Assembly (NCBI RefSeq): GCF_003626975.1
Contig: NZ_CP032616.1
Span: 2,108,001 to 2,172,000, forward strand
Reading direction: 5' to 3'
From: Pseudomonas sp. DY-1
GTDB lineage: Bacteria; Pseudomonadota; Gammaproteobacteria; Pseudomonadales; Pseudomonadaceae
DNA: 64,000 nt
The translations under genes and the position numbers were made by a program. Each line of letters starts with the position of its first letter. Position 1 is the first letter of the stretch. Shown here piece after piece: positions 47,535 to 57,204 of the stretch. The notes beneath the pieces were generated by a model that was not told the DNA's origin, made no database searches, and was given only the letters and a program-made list of their open reading frames with translations.

Positions 47535-50500
47535 CTAGGCCTCTACCATCGACATTGCCTCCTCCACATCCACCGCCACCAGGCGCGAGCAACCGGGCTC
47601 GTGCATGGTCACACCCATCAGCTGATCGGCCATTTCCATGGCGATCTTGTTGTGGGTGATATAAATGAACTGCACTTTCTCGGACATTTCCTTCACCAGA
47701 CGCGCGTAACGACCCACGTTGGCGTCATCCAGTGGCGCATCCACCTCGTCCAGCATGCAGAAGGGGGCGGGATTGAGCTGGAAGATAGCGAACACCAGCG
47801 CCAGCGCGGTGAGCGCTTTCTCGCCGCCGGACAGCAGATGGATGGTGCTGTTCTTCTTGCCGGGTGGACGCGCCATGATCGCCACCCCGGTATCCAGCAG
47901 GTCCTCGCCCGTCAGCTCCAGGTAGGCATGGCCGCCGCCAAATACCTTCGGGAAAAGCGCCTGCAGCCCGGCGTTGATCTGGTCAAAGGTTTCCTTGAAG
48001 CGGTTACGGGTTTCCTTGTCGATCTTGCGAATGACGTTTTCCAGCGTTTCCAGGGCCTCTACCAGGTCATCGTTCTGCGCGTCCAGGTAGCGTTTGCGCT
48101 CGGATTGCTGCTGGTATTCGTCGATGGCGGCGAGGTTGATCGGGCCGAGACGCTGGATACGCGCGGCAAGTCGCTCGAGCTCCTCTTCCCAGGCGCTTTC
48201 GCTGGCATCGGCAACCAAGGTCGCGAGCACCCCATGCAGGTCGTAGCCATCCTCATGGAGCTGGTCCTGCAAAGTCTTGCGACGGACCGTCAGCGCCTGC
48301 CACTCCAAACGCTGCTGTTCCAGTTGGCCGCGCAGCAGCTGAGACTGCTGCTCGGCCTGAGTACGGCGCTTCTCGGCGTCGCGCAGTTCGCGATCCGCAT
48401 CTTCCAGGGCCAGCCGGGCCAGCTTCAGTTCTTCCTCAACGCCCAGCCGCTTCTCCAGCAGCTCCTCCAGTTTCAGACGCAGCTCCTCCAGCGGCGCGGC
48501 GCCCTCCTCAAGATTGAGGCTGAGTTGCTCGCGACGCTCATTGAGGCGCTCGAACTGCAGGCTGAGGCGCTCGAGGGCCTGACGCGTGGAGTCGTGTTGT
48601 GCCTTGAGCGAGCCGACGCGCACTGCCAACTGGTGAGCGTGATCCTTGTGCTGACGCGCCTCCTGGCGGATACGGTCGAGGCGTTCACGCAGGCCATCGC
48701 GCTCGGCCAGCAATTTTTCCCGCTGTTCCGTGTCGCTGGCCATGGCGTCCAGCGCATCCTGCAAGGTGAGGCGAGCCTCACCCAGTTGCTCGTGCTCCAG
48801 GGCGCGCTGTTCACCCAGCTCGCGAAGTTCTTCCTCCAGGCGGCGGCGACGCAGCGCCAACTGCTCGACTTTCGCCTGCTGAGCGGACAGTCGAGCCTTG
48901 AGCTCACCCAGACTGCGAGATTCGTCTTGCAACTGGCGGCGCTGCTGCTCGCGGGACTCTTCCTGTTGGCGCTGGCCGTCGCGAAGCTGCTGCAGGCGCT
49001 CGTCCAATTGTTCCAGGGCGGCTTCACGCTCTTCGCGCTCGGCGTGCAGACGCTCGAGTTCCTGGCCACGCGCCAGCAGGCCACTCTCTGCCTCACTGGC
49101 TCGGCGTACCCGAAGGAAGTTGCGCCCGACCCAGTAACCATCGCGGCTGATCAGGCTTTCGCCGTCTCCCAGACTGCCGCGACGGGCGAGTGCCTGCTCC
49201 AGAGTTTCCACCGGCAGGACCTTTGCCAGCCAAGGCGCCAGGTCCACCGACGTCTCGACCTTGTCCAGCAAGCTGCCAGGCACTCGTGCCCCGCCCTTGC
49301 CAGCGCTGGCCAGACGCAACTCGCCCTGACTGAAGCCGGACAGGTCGAGGTCATTGAAATCATCCAGCAGCACTGCCTGTAGATCGGCGCCGAGTACGGT
49401 TTCCACCGCCAGCTCCCAGCCCTGCTCCACCCGCAGGCCCTCAGCCAGTCGCGGGCGCTCTGCCAGTTGCTGCTCGCGCAACCATTCGGCGGCGCCCTTT
49501 CCCGGGTTGAGCGCGGCTTGCTGCAGGGCTTCCAGCGACGCGATACGGCCATTCAGGCGCTGTAGTTCACCCTGGGCCTGCTGCTGGGCCTGGCTGGCCT
49601 GCTGCAATTCTTCGCGCAGAGCCTCCAGGCGCTCCATCAAACCTTGCTCGGCAGCCTGGAGCTCCTCCAGGCGCATCTCGCCTACCGCGAGCTCCTCGAG
49701 CATCTCCTGGATTGCGGCATCTTCCGGGTCGGCCGCCAGTTGGGAAGCTTCGTCATTCAGGCGACGTTCGCGATCCAGCAGGCGCTCCAGGCTGTGCTCC
49801 AGTTGCTGGATGCGCGACTGCTGGACCTCCGCCTGGCGACGCGGCTCCGCGCTGCGCTGGTTGAAGCCATCCCACTGCTCCTGCCAGGCGTGCATGCCGG
49901 TCTCGGACTCTTCGAGCTGGGCCGCAGCCTCTTCGGCCGCGGCAGCGCTCATTTCCTGCTCAGGGCCAAGCATGTCCAGCTCTTCGCCCAGCGTGGCGAG
50001 CAGCGTGCGGTCGTGGCCCAGATGGGATTCGGTTTCCTGGCGGGCGCGCTCGGCCTCACGCAGGTCGTCCTGCAACTGCCGCAGGCGCTGCTGGCCGTGC
50101 TGGATGCTTTGCTCCACACGGGCGATATCGCCGCCCACGGAATAGAAGCGCCCCTGCACCAGGTTGAAGCGTTCGGACAGTTCGTGGTGTCCATCGCGCA
50201 GGCGCTCGATGCTGGCGTCTGCGTTGCGCTGCTCGGCCACCAAGGCCTCGAAGCTGATTTCCTGGTTGCCGATTACCGCTTCGCGCTGGCCAACCTGCTC
50301 GTTCAGCGCCCGCCATTTCAAGGCGGCGAGCTGGGCCTTGAGCTGGCGCTCTTCGGCCTTGTACTCCTGGTACTTCTCGGCGGACTGGGCCTGCCGGTGC
50401 AGGCGCTCCAGCTGGCGCTCCAGCTCCTCGCGCAGGTCGGTCAGGCGAGCGAGGTTTTCCTGGGTGCGGCGAATTCGGCTTTCTGTCTCGCGACGGCGCT

Positions 50501-51023
50501 CCTTGTATTTGGAAATGCCGGCGGCTTCTTCGATGAAATTGCGCAGGTCCTCAGGCTTGGCTTCGATCAGCTTGGAGATCATCCCCTGCTCGATGATCGA
50601 GTAGCTGCGGGGGCCGAGACCTGTGCCGAGGAAGATATCGGTGATATCCCGGCGGCGGCACTTTGTACCATTGAGAAAGTAGGTGTTCTGGCCGTCGCGG
50701 CTGACGCGGCGGCGAATGGAAATCTCGGCGAAGGCGGCGTATTCGCCCACCAGGGTGTTGTCGGAGTTGTCGAAGATCAGCTCGATGCTGGCCTGGGCGA
50801 CGGGCTTGCGCGTATTGGAGCCATTGAAGATGACGTCGGTCATCGATTCGCCACGAAGGTTCTTCGCCGAACTCTCACCCATTACCCAGCGAACAGCATC
50901 GATGATGTTCGACTTGCCGCAACCATTGGGCCCCACCACGGCGGCCATATTGCTGGGGAAGCTGACGGTGGTCGGGTCCACGAAGGACTTGAATCCGGCT
51001 AGCTTGATGCACTTCAGCCGCAT
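47535..51023 (-). CDS. smc: Chromosome partition protein SMC
   Basis: I take the family start MRLKCIKLAGFKSFVDPT at 51023, giving 1162 residues. The N-terminal ATPase half has Walker A GPNGCGKSN. Long coiled coils flank a hinge at about 510-640, and the C-terminal half has the ABC signature LLSGGEKALTALALVFAI and Walker B FCMLDEVDAPLDDANV. SMC with ScpAB condenses and separates chromosomes. The GntR gene stops 13 bp upstream of the start and is likely co-transcribed. Confidence 0.97.
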   Translation of the reverse strand: MRLKCIKLAGFKSFVDPTTVSFPSNMAAVVGPNGCGKSNIIDAVRWVMGESSAKNLRGESMTDVIFNGSNTRKPVAQASIELIFDNSDNTLVGEYAAFAEISIRRRVSRDGQNTYFLNGTKCRRRDITDIFLGTGLGPRSYSIIEQGMISKLIEAKPEDLRNFIEEAAGISKYKERRRETESRIRRTQENLARLTDLREELERQLERLHRQAQSAEKYQEYKAEERQLKAQLAALKWRALNEQVGQREAVIGNQEISFEALVAEQRNADASIERLRDGHHELSERFNLVQGRFYSVGGDIARVEQSIQHGQQRLRQLQDDLREAERARQETESHLGHDRTLLATLGEELDMLGPEQEMSAAAAEEAAAQLEESETGMHAWQEQWDGFNQRSAEPRRQAEVQQSRIQQLEHSLERLLDRERRLNDEASQLAADPEDAAIQEMLEELAVGEMRLEELQAAEQGLMERLEALREELQQASQAQQQAQGELQRLNGRIASLEALQQAALNPGKGAAEWLREQQLAERPRLAEGLRVEQGWELAVETVLGADLQAVLLDDFNDLDLSGFSQGELRLASAGKGGARVPGSLLDKVETSVDLAPWLAKVLPVETLEQALARRGSLGDGESLISRDGYWVGRNFLRVRRASEAESGLLARGQELERLHAEREEREAALEQLDERLQQLRDGQRQQEESREQQRRQLQDESRSLGELKARLSAQQAKVEQLALRRRRLEEELRELGEQRALEHEQLGEARLTLQDALDAMASDTEQREKLLAERDGLRERLDRIRQEARQHKDHAHQLAVRVGSLKAQHDSTRQALERLSLQFERLNERREQLSLNLEEGAAPLEELRLKLEELLEKRLGVEEELKLARLALEDADRELRDAEKRRTQAEQQSQLLRGQLEQQRLEWQALTVRRKTLQDQLHEDGYDLHGVLATLVADASESAWEEELERLAARIQRLGPINLAAIDEYQQQSERKRYLDAQNDDLVEALETLENVIRKIDKETRNRFKETFDQINAGLQALFPKVFGGGHAYLELTGEDLLDTGVAIMARPPGKKNSTIHLLSGGEKALTALALVFAIFQLNPAPFCMLDEVDAPLDDANVGRYARLVKEMSEKVQFIYITHNKIAMEMADQLMGVTMHEPGCSRLVAVDVEEAMSMVEA

Positions 51024-51036
51024 CGGTGTGCTCCGC

Positions 51037-51696
51037 TCAACGTTCGGCCAGGGCTGCGAGCACCAGCTCACAGTTCTGCTTGCCGTAACCCAGCAGCACT
51101 TCACGGATCTTCGCCTGGTCGCGGGCGATCACTGCCAGCAGCAGGTCATCGAACACCGCGCCGAGGTTGCCCATCTGGCCGCGACGACGCTCCAGGGCCA
51201 TGTAGTAGGTGCGGGCGATGGCCGGCTGCAGGTTGTCCAGGGTCTGTTGCAGGTACGGGTTGTCGGCGAAGGGATAAGCCGCCTGCATGATGGCGAAGCT
51301 GGAGTCGACGAACGCGAGGATGTCTTCCCGCTGACGCGCTTCGACAAGGCGCTGCTGGATCGCTCGGAACGGCGCGAGGTCTTCCTCGCTACGCCAGTGC
51401 TCGGCAACCGCGTAGCCCAGGAGGATGTAAAGCTCCATCACCAGGGTATAGAGGCTGCGCACATGCTGCTGGGTCAACTCGGACACCTGGGCGCCACGAC
51501 GCGGCAGGATGGTGATCAGGTGACGGCGCTCCAGGATCAGCAGCGCTTCGCGTACCGACCCTCGGCTGACATTCATGGCCAGGGTGACTTTCTGTTCCTG
51601 GATGCGCTCACGTTCTTTCAGCTCGCCGCGAATGATGCGCTCGGCCAAATGCTGGGCAATCTGCTCGGAGAGGCTGTCCGGTGCCTTGAACGTCAT
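51037..51696 (-). CDS. GntR family transcriptional regulator (FCD subgroup)
   Basis: The 219-residue protein has an N-terminal winged helix (SEQIAQHLAERIIRGELKERERIQEQKVTLAMNVSRGSVREALLILERRHLITILPRRGAQV) and a helical FCD ligand domain. It lies directly before smc and is divergent from xdhA across 489 bp. A double dyad TGAC-N6-GTCA stands before xdhA, and this protein is one reasonable candidate to bind it; the other GntR regulator at 58717 is a better match for the TTGT-N2-ACAA sites. The direct start signals are weak (TGTTCCCCAG upstream). Confidence 0.88.
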   Translation of the reverse strand: MTFKAPDSLSEQIAQHLAERIIRGELKERERIQEQKVTLAMNVSRGSVREALLILERRHLITILPRRGAQVSELTQQHVRSLYTLVMELYILLGYAVAEHWRSEEDLAPFRAIQQRLVEARQREDILAFVDSSFAIMQAAYPFADNPYLQQTLDNLQPAIARTYYMALERRRGQMGNLGAVFDDLLLAVIARDQAKIREVLLGYGKQNCELVLAALAER

Positions 51697-51939
51697 GGTT
51701 TTCCTTTGAACTGGGGAACATTGTGCGCTGCGCTGGAGCTTTCCCGCGCCAAAGCTCAGGCGCTGACAGTACTACGGGTACGGGCAGTGGGTGCAAGAGC
51801 GAACAGGGGAAATTTCCGACTCTGCCGCAGGACGCGGACAGGGCCCGCAGTCTATCACAAGGAGACAGCAGCTCTCGCAGCGGCGAATTCACTCACCAAT
51901 CGCCACCGACCGGCCCCACCCGACTCAAGGGCGGGCCTC

Positions 51940-51972
51940 CCGCCTGTATGGCGAACGAATTCGCCCCTACGA
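51940..51972. repeat. REP-like unit upstream of xdhA
   Basis: CGCCTGTATGGCGAACGAATTCGCCCCTACG belongs to the dispersed family seen at 16739, 23549, 58566 and 61563. The rest of 51697-52084 shows no gene. Confidence 0.45.
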
Positions 51973-52084
51973 AAAGCACCCTGCCGGCCCTTACCTACAC
52001 TTAAGACAGGTGGCACGAAATGCGCCTGCGCCCTGAGACAGAGCGGACGCAGCGTGCTAATAACCGAAACAGATGAAGATTTCC

Positions 52085-52121
52085 TGACTTTCGAGTCAAA
52101 TATTTATTGACCCAAAAGTCA
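52085..52121 (+). promoter_or_regulatory. Tandem TGAC-N6-GTCA dyads before xdhA (probable operator)
   Basis: TGACTTTCGAGTCA (52085-52098) and TGACCCAAAAGTCA (52108-52121) are two 14-bp inverted repeats with centres 23 bp apart, 65 bp upstream of xdhA. Together they also form a larger symmetrical palindrome (CTGACTTT/AAAGTCAG outside, GTCAA/TTGAC inside). Confidence 0.55.
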
Positions 52122-52185
52122 GACCTCTCTAAATTTGCCGTCATACGAGCCCTCGTAAAAACAATAAAGTGCCTGGAGGTCGTCC

Positions 52186-53625
52186 TTGATCCAGTTTTTA
52201 CTCAATCGGGAGCTGCGCACCGAGCATGCCCTCGATCCTAATGTCACGGTGCTCAACTACCTGCGTGAGCATGTCGGCAAACCCGGTACCAAAGAAGGCT
52301 GCGCCTCGGGCGACTGCGGCGCCTGCACCGTGGTTGTCGGTGAGCTTGACGGTGATCGCGTCCGTTACCGCACGCTCAACTCCTGCCTGACTTTCGTATC
52401 CTCGCTGCACGGCAAGCAACTCATTACCGTCGAAGACCTCAAGCACCGTGGTCAACTGCACTCCGTGCAGCAGGCAATGGTGGATTGCCACGGTTCCCAG
52501 TGCGGTTTCTGCACCCCTGGCTTCGTCATGTCGCTGTTCGCCCTGCAGAAGAACAGTGATGGCTTCGACAAGGCCCAGACCATGGAAGCCCTGGCCGGCA
52601 ACCTGTGCCGCTGCACTGGCTACCGCCCGATCATCGACGCCGCCGAACAGGCCTGCTGCCAGAAGCAGCCCGACCAGTTCGATGCCGCCGAAGCCCAGAC
52701 CGTTGCCCAGCTGAAGTCCATTGCACCGCGCGATACCGCTGAACTGAACAGCGGTGACAAGCGCTGCCTGGTTCCGCTGACGGTCGCCGACCTGGCCGAC
52801 TTCTACGTCTCCAACCCGCAGGCCCGCCTGCTGGCCGGCGGCACCGACCTGGCCCTGGAAGTCACCCAGTTCCACCGTGAACTGCCGGTGATGATCTACG
52901 TCGGCCATATCGAGTCCATGAAGCGCATCGAGGAGAACGGCAACTTCATCGAGATCGGCGCCGCTACCCCGCTGTCCGACTGCTACGAAACGCTCTCCCG
53001 CGAGTACCCGGACTTCGGCGAACTGCTGCACCGCTTCGCCTCCCTGCAGATCCGCAACCAGGGCACCCTGGGCGGCAACATCGGTAACGCCTCGCCCATT
53101 GGTGATGCCCCGCCGCTGCTGATCGCCATAGGCGCCGAGATCGTCCTGCGCAAGGGCAACCAGACCCGCATCCTGCCGCTGGACGAGTACTTCCTCGATT
53201 ACAAGGTCACCGCCCGCCAGGAGTCCGAATTCATCGAGAAAGTGCGCGTGCCGCGCGCCCGCAATAACCAGGCCTTCCGCGCCTACAAGGTGTCCAAGCG
53301 CCTGGACGACGACATTTCCGCCGTCTGCGCAGCCTTCAACCTAGTGATCGAAAACGGTGTCGTGCGTAAGGCCCGCGTCGCCTTTGGTGGCATGGCCGGC
53401 ATTCCCAAGCGCGCCAGCGCCTGTGAGCAGGCCCTGATCGGCGCCGCCTGGTACCCGGGTACCGTCGAGCGCGCCTGCGAGGCCCTGGCCAAGGACTTCA
53501 CCCCGCTCTCTGACTTCCGCGCCAGCAAGGAATACCGCCTGCTGACCGCCCAGAACCTGCTGCGCAAGTTCTTCCTCGAGCTGCAATCCCCAGAAGTCGA
53601 AACCCGGGTGACCGCTTATGTCTAA
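52186..53625 (+). CDS. xdhA: Xanthine dehydrogenase small subunit (2Fe-2S and FAD domains)
   Basis: The gene uses a TTG start at 52186 behind a strong CTGGAGG, so the protein begins (M)IQFLLNRELRTEHALDPN. Its 479 residues hold two 2Fe-2S clusters (CASGDCGAC; CHGSQCGFC ... LCRCTGYRP) and a FAD domain (LLAGGTDLALEVTQ; IRNQGTLGGNIGNASPIGDAPP). It carries electrons from the molybdenum subunit to NAD in purine breakdown (hypoxanthine to xanthine to urate). It overlaps xdhB by 8 bp. Two TGAC-N6-GTCA dyads upstream suggest dedicated control. Confidence 0.96.
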   Translation: MIQFLLNRELRTEHALDPNVTVLNYLREHVGKPGTKEGCASGDCGACTVVVGELDGDRVRYRTLNSCLTFVSSLHGKQLITVEDLKHRGQLHSVQQAMVDCHGSQCGFCTPGFVMSLFALQKNSDGFDKAQTMEALAGNLCRCTGYRPIIDAAEQACCQKQPDQFDAAEAQTVAQLKSIAPRDTAELNSGDKRCLVPLTVADLADFYVSNPQARLLAGGTDLALEVTQFHRELPVMIYVGHIESMKRIEENGNFIEIGAATPLSDCYETLSREYPDFGELLHRFASLQIRNQGTLGGNIGNASPIGDAPPLLIAIGAEIVLRKGNQTRILPLDEYFLDYKVTARQESEFIEKVRVPRARNNQAFRAYKVSKRLDDDISAVCAAFNLVIENGVVRKARVAFGGMAGIPKRASACEQALIGAAWYPGTVERACEALAKDFTPLSDFRASKEYRLLTAQNLLRKFFLELQSPEVETRVTAYV

Positions 53626-56014
53626 CCATTTCCATCACAAGACCCAGGAAGAACTGGCGGAACTGTTCCGTGCCGACATCACCACCGGCGTGGGCCGCAG
53701 CGTCAAGCACGAGAGCGCGCCCAAGCACGTCTCGGGTGAAGCCGTGTACGTCGACGACCGCCTGGAATTCCCCAACCAGCTGCACGTTTATGCACGCATG
53801 AGCGATCGCGCCCATGCGCGCATTACCCGCATCGATACCAGCCCTTGCTACCAGTTCCCGGGCGTGGCCATCGCTATCACTGCCGAAGATGTGCCCGGCC
53901 AGTTGGACATCGGCCCGGTGGTCGCCGGCGACCCGCTGCTGGCGGACGACAAGGTCGAGTACGTTGGCCAGGTAGTACTGGCCGTAGGCGCCGACAGCCT
54001 GGAAACCGCCCGCAAGGCGGCCATGGCCGCGATTGTCGAGTACGAGGACCTGGAACCCGTACTGGACGTAGTCGACGCGCTGCGCAAAAAGCATTTCGTG
54101 CTGGACAGCCACCAACACAAGCGTGGTGATTCCGCCACCGCGCTTGCCGGGGCGAAGAACCGCATCCAGGGCACCTTGCACATCGGTGGCCAGGAACACT
54201 TCTACCTCGAGACCCAGATCTCCTCCGTCATGCCCACCGAAGACGGCGGCATGATCGTCTACACGTCCACCCAGAACGCCACCGAAGTGCAAAAGCTGGT
54301 GGCCGAGGTACTGGGCGTGCCGATGAACAAGATCGTCATCGACATGCGCCGCATGGGCGGTGGCTTTGGCGGCAAAGAGACCCAAGCTGCCGGCCCAGCC
54401 TGCCTGTGCGCAGTGATCGCACACCTGACCGGTCGCCCGACCAAGATGCGCCTGCCACGCATGGAAGACATGACCATTACCGGCAAGCGTCACCCCTTCT
54501 ATGTCGAATACGACGTGGGCTTCGACGACAACGGTCTGCTCAGCGGCATCCAGCTGGAACTGGCGGGCAACTGCGGCTATTCGCCCGACCTGTCCGGCTC
54601 CATCGTCGACCGCGCGATGTTCCATTCGGACAACGCCTATTTCCTCGAAAACGCCACTATCAATGGTCACCGTTGCAAGACCAACACCGCCTCGAACACC
54701 GCTTATCGCGGGTTTGGCGGCCCGCAGGGGATGGTCGCGATCGAAGAGATCATGGATGCGATCTCGCGCCATCTGGGCAAGGATCCGCTCGAAGTCCGCA
54801 AGCTGAACTACTACGGCAAGGACGAGCGCAACGTCACCCACTATTACCAGACCGTTGAGCACAACATGCTCGCCGAGATGACCGAGGAGCTGGAGGCCAG
54901 CAGCGAGTACGCCAAGCGCCGCGAAGAAATCCGCGCCTTCAACGCCAAGAGCCCGGTGTTGAAGAAAGGCCTGGCGATGACCCCGGTGAAATTCGGCATC
55001 AGCTTCACCGCCACCTTCCTCAACCAGGCCGGTGCGTTGGTGCACATCTACACCGATGGCAGCATCCACCTGAACCACGGCGGGACCGAGATGGGCCAAG
55101 GCCTGAACACCAAGGTCGCCCAGGTGGTGGCCGAAGTCTTCCAGGTGGATATCTCGCGCATCCAGATCACCGCGACCAACACCGACAAAGTGCCTAACAC
55201 TTCGCCGACCGCCGCTTCCAGCGGCACTGACTTGAATGGCAAGGCCGCGCAGAACGCCGCTGAAACCATCAAGGGTCGTCTGGTGGAGTTCCTCGCCAAT
55301 CACTTCAAGGCGACCACCGAGGACGTGCAGTTCAAGAACGACCAGGTACGCGTTCGCGACCACTTCCTCTCCTTCGAGGAAATGATCCAGCTCGCCTACT
55401 TCAACCAGATTTCGCTCTCCAGCACCGGGTTCTATCGCACGCCGAAGATTTTCTACGACCGCGATAAAGCTTCCGGCCGCCCCTTCTATTACTTCGCCTA
55501 TGGCATGGCCTGTGCCGAGGTCATCGTCGACACCCTGACCGGCGAGTACAAGATGCTGCGCACCGACATCCTGCATGACGTGGGCGCCTCGCTGAACCCG
55601 GCCATCGACATCGGCCAGGTTGAAGGTGCCTTCGTCCAGGGCATGGGCTGGCTGACCATGGAAGAGCTGGTGTGGAACGCCAAGGGCAAGCTGATGACCA
55701 GCGGCCCGGCGAGCTACAAGATCCCGGCCATCGCCGACATGCCCATCGACCTGCGGGTGAAACTGGTGGAAAACCGCAAGAACCCCGAACAGACGGTGTT
55801 CCACTCCAAGGCCGTGGGCGAGCCGCCCTTCATGCTCGGCATTGCCGTCTGGTGCGCCATCAAGGACGCCGTGGCGAGCCTGGGGGACTACAAGGTGCAG
55901 CCGAACATCGATGCGCCGGCCACTCCCGAGCGGGTTCTCTGGGGCGTCGAGCAGATGCGCAAACTCCAACAGCCGGCTCAGGCCGCCGCCCAGGCGGAGA
56001 CCGAGCTCGCGTAA
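53618..56014 (+). CDS. xdhB: Xanthine dehydrogenase molybdopterin-binding subunit
   Basis: The 798-residue large subunit has the N-terminal hammerhead domain (AVYVDDRLEFPNQLHVYARMS) and the molybdenum-cofactor segments GGGFGGKETQAAGPACL, YRGFGGPQGMVAIE, GTEMGQGLNTKVAQV and SPTAASSGTDLNGKAAQNAAE. The catalytic Glu lies in KAVGEPPFMLG near the C-terminus. It hydroxylates hypoxanthine and xanthine. It overlaps xdhA and is followed by a REP-like palindrome and a small frame before xdhC. Confidence 0.97.
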   Translation: MSNHFHHKTQEELAELFRADITTGVGRSVKHESAPKHVSGEAVYVDDRLEFPNQLHVYARMSDRAHARITRIDTSPCYQFPGVAIAITAEDVPGQLDIGPVVAGDPLLADDKVEYVGQVVLAVGADSLETARKAAMAAIVEYEDLEPVLDVVDALRKKHFVLDSHQHKRGDSATALAGAKNRIQGTLHIGGQEHFYLETQISSVMPTEDGGMIVYTSTQNATEVQKLVAEVLGVPMNKIVIDMRRMGGGFGGKETQAAGPACLCAVIAHLTGRPTKMRLPRMEDMTITGKRHPFYVEYDVGFDDNGLLSGIQLELAGNCGYSPDLSGSIVDRAMFHSDNAYFLENATINGHRCKTNTASNTAYRGFGGPQGMVAIEEIMDAISRHLGKDPLEVRKLNYYGKDERNVTHYYQTVEHNMLAEMTEELEASSEYAKRREEIRAFNAKSPVLKKGLAMTPVKFGISFTATFLNQAGALVHIYTDGSIHLNHGGTEMGQGLNTKVAQVVAEVFQVDISRIQITATNTDKVPNTSPTAASSGTDLNGKAAQNAAETIKGRLVEFLANHFKATTEDVQFKNDQVRVRDHFLSFEEMIQLAYFNQISLSSTGFYRTPKIFYDRDKASGRPFYYFAYGMACAEVIVDTLTGEYKMLRTDILHDVGASLNPAIDIGQVEGAFVQGMGWLTMEELVWNAKGKLMTSGPASYKIPAIADMPIDLRVKLVENRKNPEQTVFHSKAVGEPPFMLGIAVWCAIKDAVASLGDYKVQPNIDAPATPERVLWGVEQMRKLQQPAQAAAQAETELA

Positions 56015-56019
56015 CCCGC

Positions 56020-56066
56020 AGGAGCCGGCTTTCTGGCGAAAGCGATTCGCCAGCAAGCTGGCTCCT
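56020..56066. repeat. REP-like palindrome between xdhB and xdhC
   Basis: AGGAGCCGGCTT at 56020-56031 and AAGCTGGCTCCT at 56055-56066 are the arms of a long imperfect hairpin with an inner GGCGAA...TTCGCC stem. Such intra-operon elements can protect the upstream mRNA. Confidence 0.6.
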
Positions 56067-56090
56067 ACATAGAAAAAACGGTGCAGAACA

Positions 56091-56240
56091 ATGACAACAT
56101 CCACCGATCAAACGAAGACCAAACAGCAGGACGGCGATGCCGTGCTGCTGGAAACGCTGCCGGCCCCGGTTCGTCCCAAGGACGACTGGAGGCTGTCGCG
56201 GACCACCAGGCCACTGCGTAGCTGGAGACTGAGCAAATGA
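56091..56240 (+). CDS. Possible 49-aa protein coupled to xdhC
   Basis: A 49-codon frame runs from 56091 and ends in an ATGA overlap with the xdhC start (56237-56240). The peptide is charged, with an N-terminal Thr/Lys/Gln-rich part and PAPVRPKDDWRLSRTTRPLRSWRLSK at the end containing two WRLS repeats. The ribosome site before it is weak. It may be a real small subunit or chaperone-like peptide of the xanthine dehydrogenase system, or just a coupling frame. I know no family. Confidence 0.3.
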   Translation: MTTSTDQTKTKQQDGDAVLLETLPAPVRPKDDWRLSRTTRPLRSWRLSK

Positions 56241-57070
56241 GCTGGATCAGCGCCCTCGCCGACCTTCAGCACCGTGGTGAACCCTGCGTGCTGGTGACCA
56301 TCATCGAAGAGCGTGGCTCGACTCCGCGCAACGCCGGCTCGAAGATGGTCGTCACCGCCGAGCGGATCTTCGAGACCATCGGTGGCGGTCATCTCGAGTT
56401 CAAGGCGATGGAGATCGCCCGCGAGATGCTCGAGAATCGCAGCCAGGACACGCGCCTGGAGCGCTTCAGCCTGGGCGCCAGCCTCGGCCAATGCTGCGGT
56501 GGCGCCACCGTACTGTTGTTCGAACCCATGGGCCAGCCCCAGGCACATATCGCCGTATTCGGCGCCGGCCATGTCGGCCGTGCGCTGGTTCCGCTGCTTG
56601 CCAGCCTGCCCTGCAAAGTGCGCTGGATCGACTCGCGGGAAAACGAATTCCCCGAGCAGATTCCGTCTGGCGTGGAGAAAGTGGTCAACGAGGAAGTGAT
56701 CGACGAGATCGACGAGATGCCCAAGGGCAGCTACTTCATCGTCATGACACACAACCACCAACTGGACCTTGAACTGACCGCCGAGATCCTCAAGCGCGAT
56801 GACTTCGCCTACTTCGGCCTGATCGGCTCGAAGACCAAGCGCGTCAAGTTCGAGCATCGGCTGCGCGAACGCGGCTTCGCCGCCGAAACCATGCAACGCA
56901 TGCGCTGCCCGATGGGCATACAAGAGGTCAAAGGCAAACTGCCGGTGGAGATCGCCATATCGATCGCCGGAGAAGTCGTCGCCACCTATAACGCCAACTT
57001 CGGTGCCGAAGTGAAGAAAGGCGAAACGGTCGCCAAGCTGGTCCCCGCCTCGCGCCGGGAACAGGCCTGA
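56237..57070 (+). CDS. xdhC: Xanthine dehydrogenase accessory protein XdhC
   Basis: The 277-residue protein starts behind TGGAG. The N-terminal XdhC/CoxI part has VLVTIIEERGSTPRNAGSKMVV and a conserved GQCCGG (SLGASLGQCCGGATVLLFE). A Rossmann domain follows (IAVFGAGHVGRALVPLLASLPCKVRWIDSRE), with FGLIGSKTKRVKF near the end. XdhC binds the molybdenum cofactor, helps to sulphurate it and inserts it into XdhB. It ends 134 bp before guaD. Confidence 0.95.
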   Translation: MSWISALADLQHRGEPCVLVTIIEERGSTPRNAGSKMVVTAERIFETIGGGHLEFKAMEIAREMLENRSQDTRLERFSLGASLGQCCGGATVLLFEPMGQPQAHIAVFGAGHVGRALVPLLASLPCKVRWIDSRENEFPEQIPSGVEKVVNEEVIDEIDEMPKGSYFIVMTHNHQLDLELTAEILKRDDFAYFGLIGSKTKRVKFEHRLRERGFAAETMQRMRCPMGIQEVKGKLPVEIAISIAGEVVATYNANFGAEVKKGETVAKLVPASRREQA

Positions 57071-57113
57071 AATTTTCCTTCGCCCATCGGGAGAAGGTGA
57101 CGCGTAATGCCGG

Positions 57114-57146
57114 GTAGGGGGAGCCGCGTGACAGGGCGCCCCCTAC
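57114..57146. repeat. Hairpin between xdhC and guaD
   Basis: GTAGGGGG and CCCCCTAC form an 8-bp stem with a 17-nt loop in the 134-bp gap. No T-run follows; it may be another dispersed repeat or an mRNA-stabilising structure. Confidence 0.4.
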
Positions 57147-57204
57147 TCCGGCCCCTCCCTCAGGCGAGAACGCAAGAATCGCAACGCTAACGAACGAGAC
57201 TGAC

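Noticed and set aside
47601..51002. Two long frames (593 and 452 codons) antisense to smc
   Set aside because: They are complements of the SMC coiled-coil codons (Leu/Gln-rich shadows), with no independent support.
53498..56104. An 868-codon open frame antisense to xdhB
   Set aside because: It covers exactly the clearly coding xdhB, is rich in Val/Gly/His as such shadow frames are, and shows no motif or start signal.
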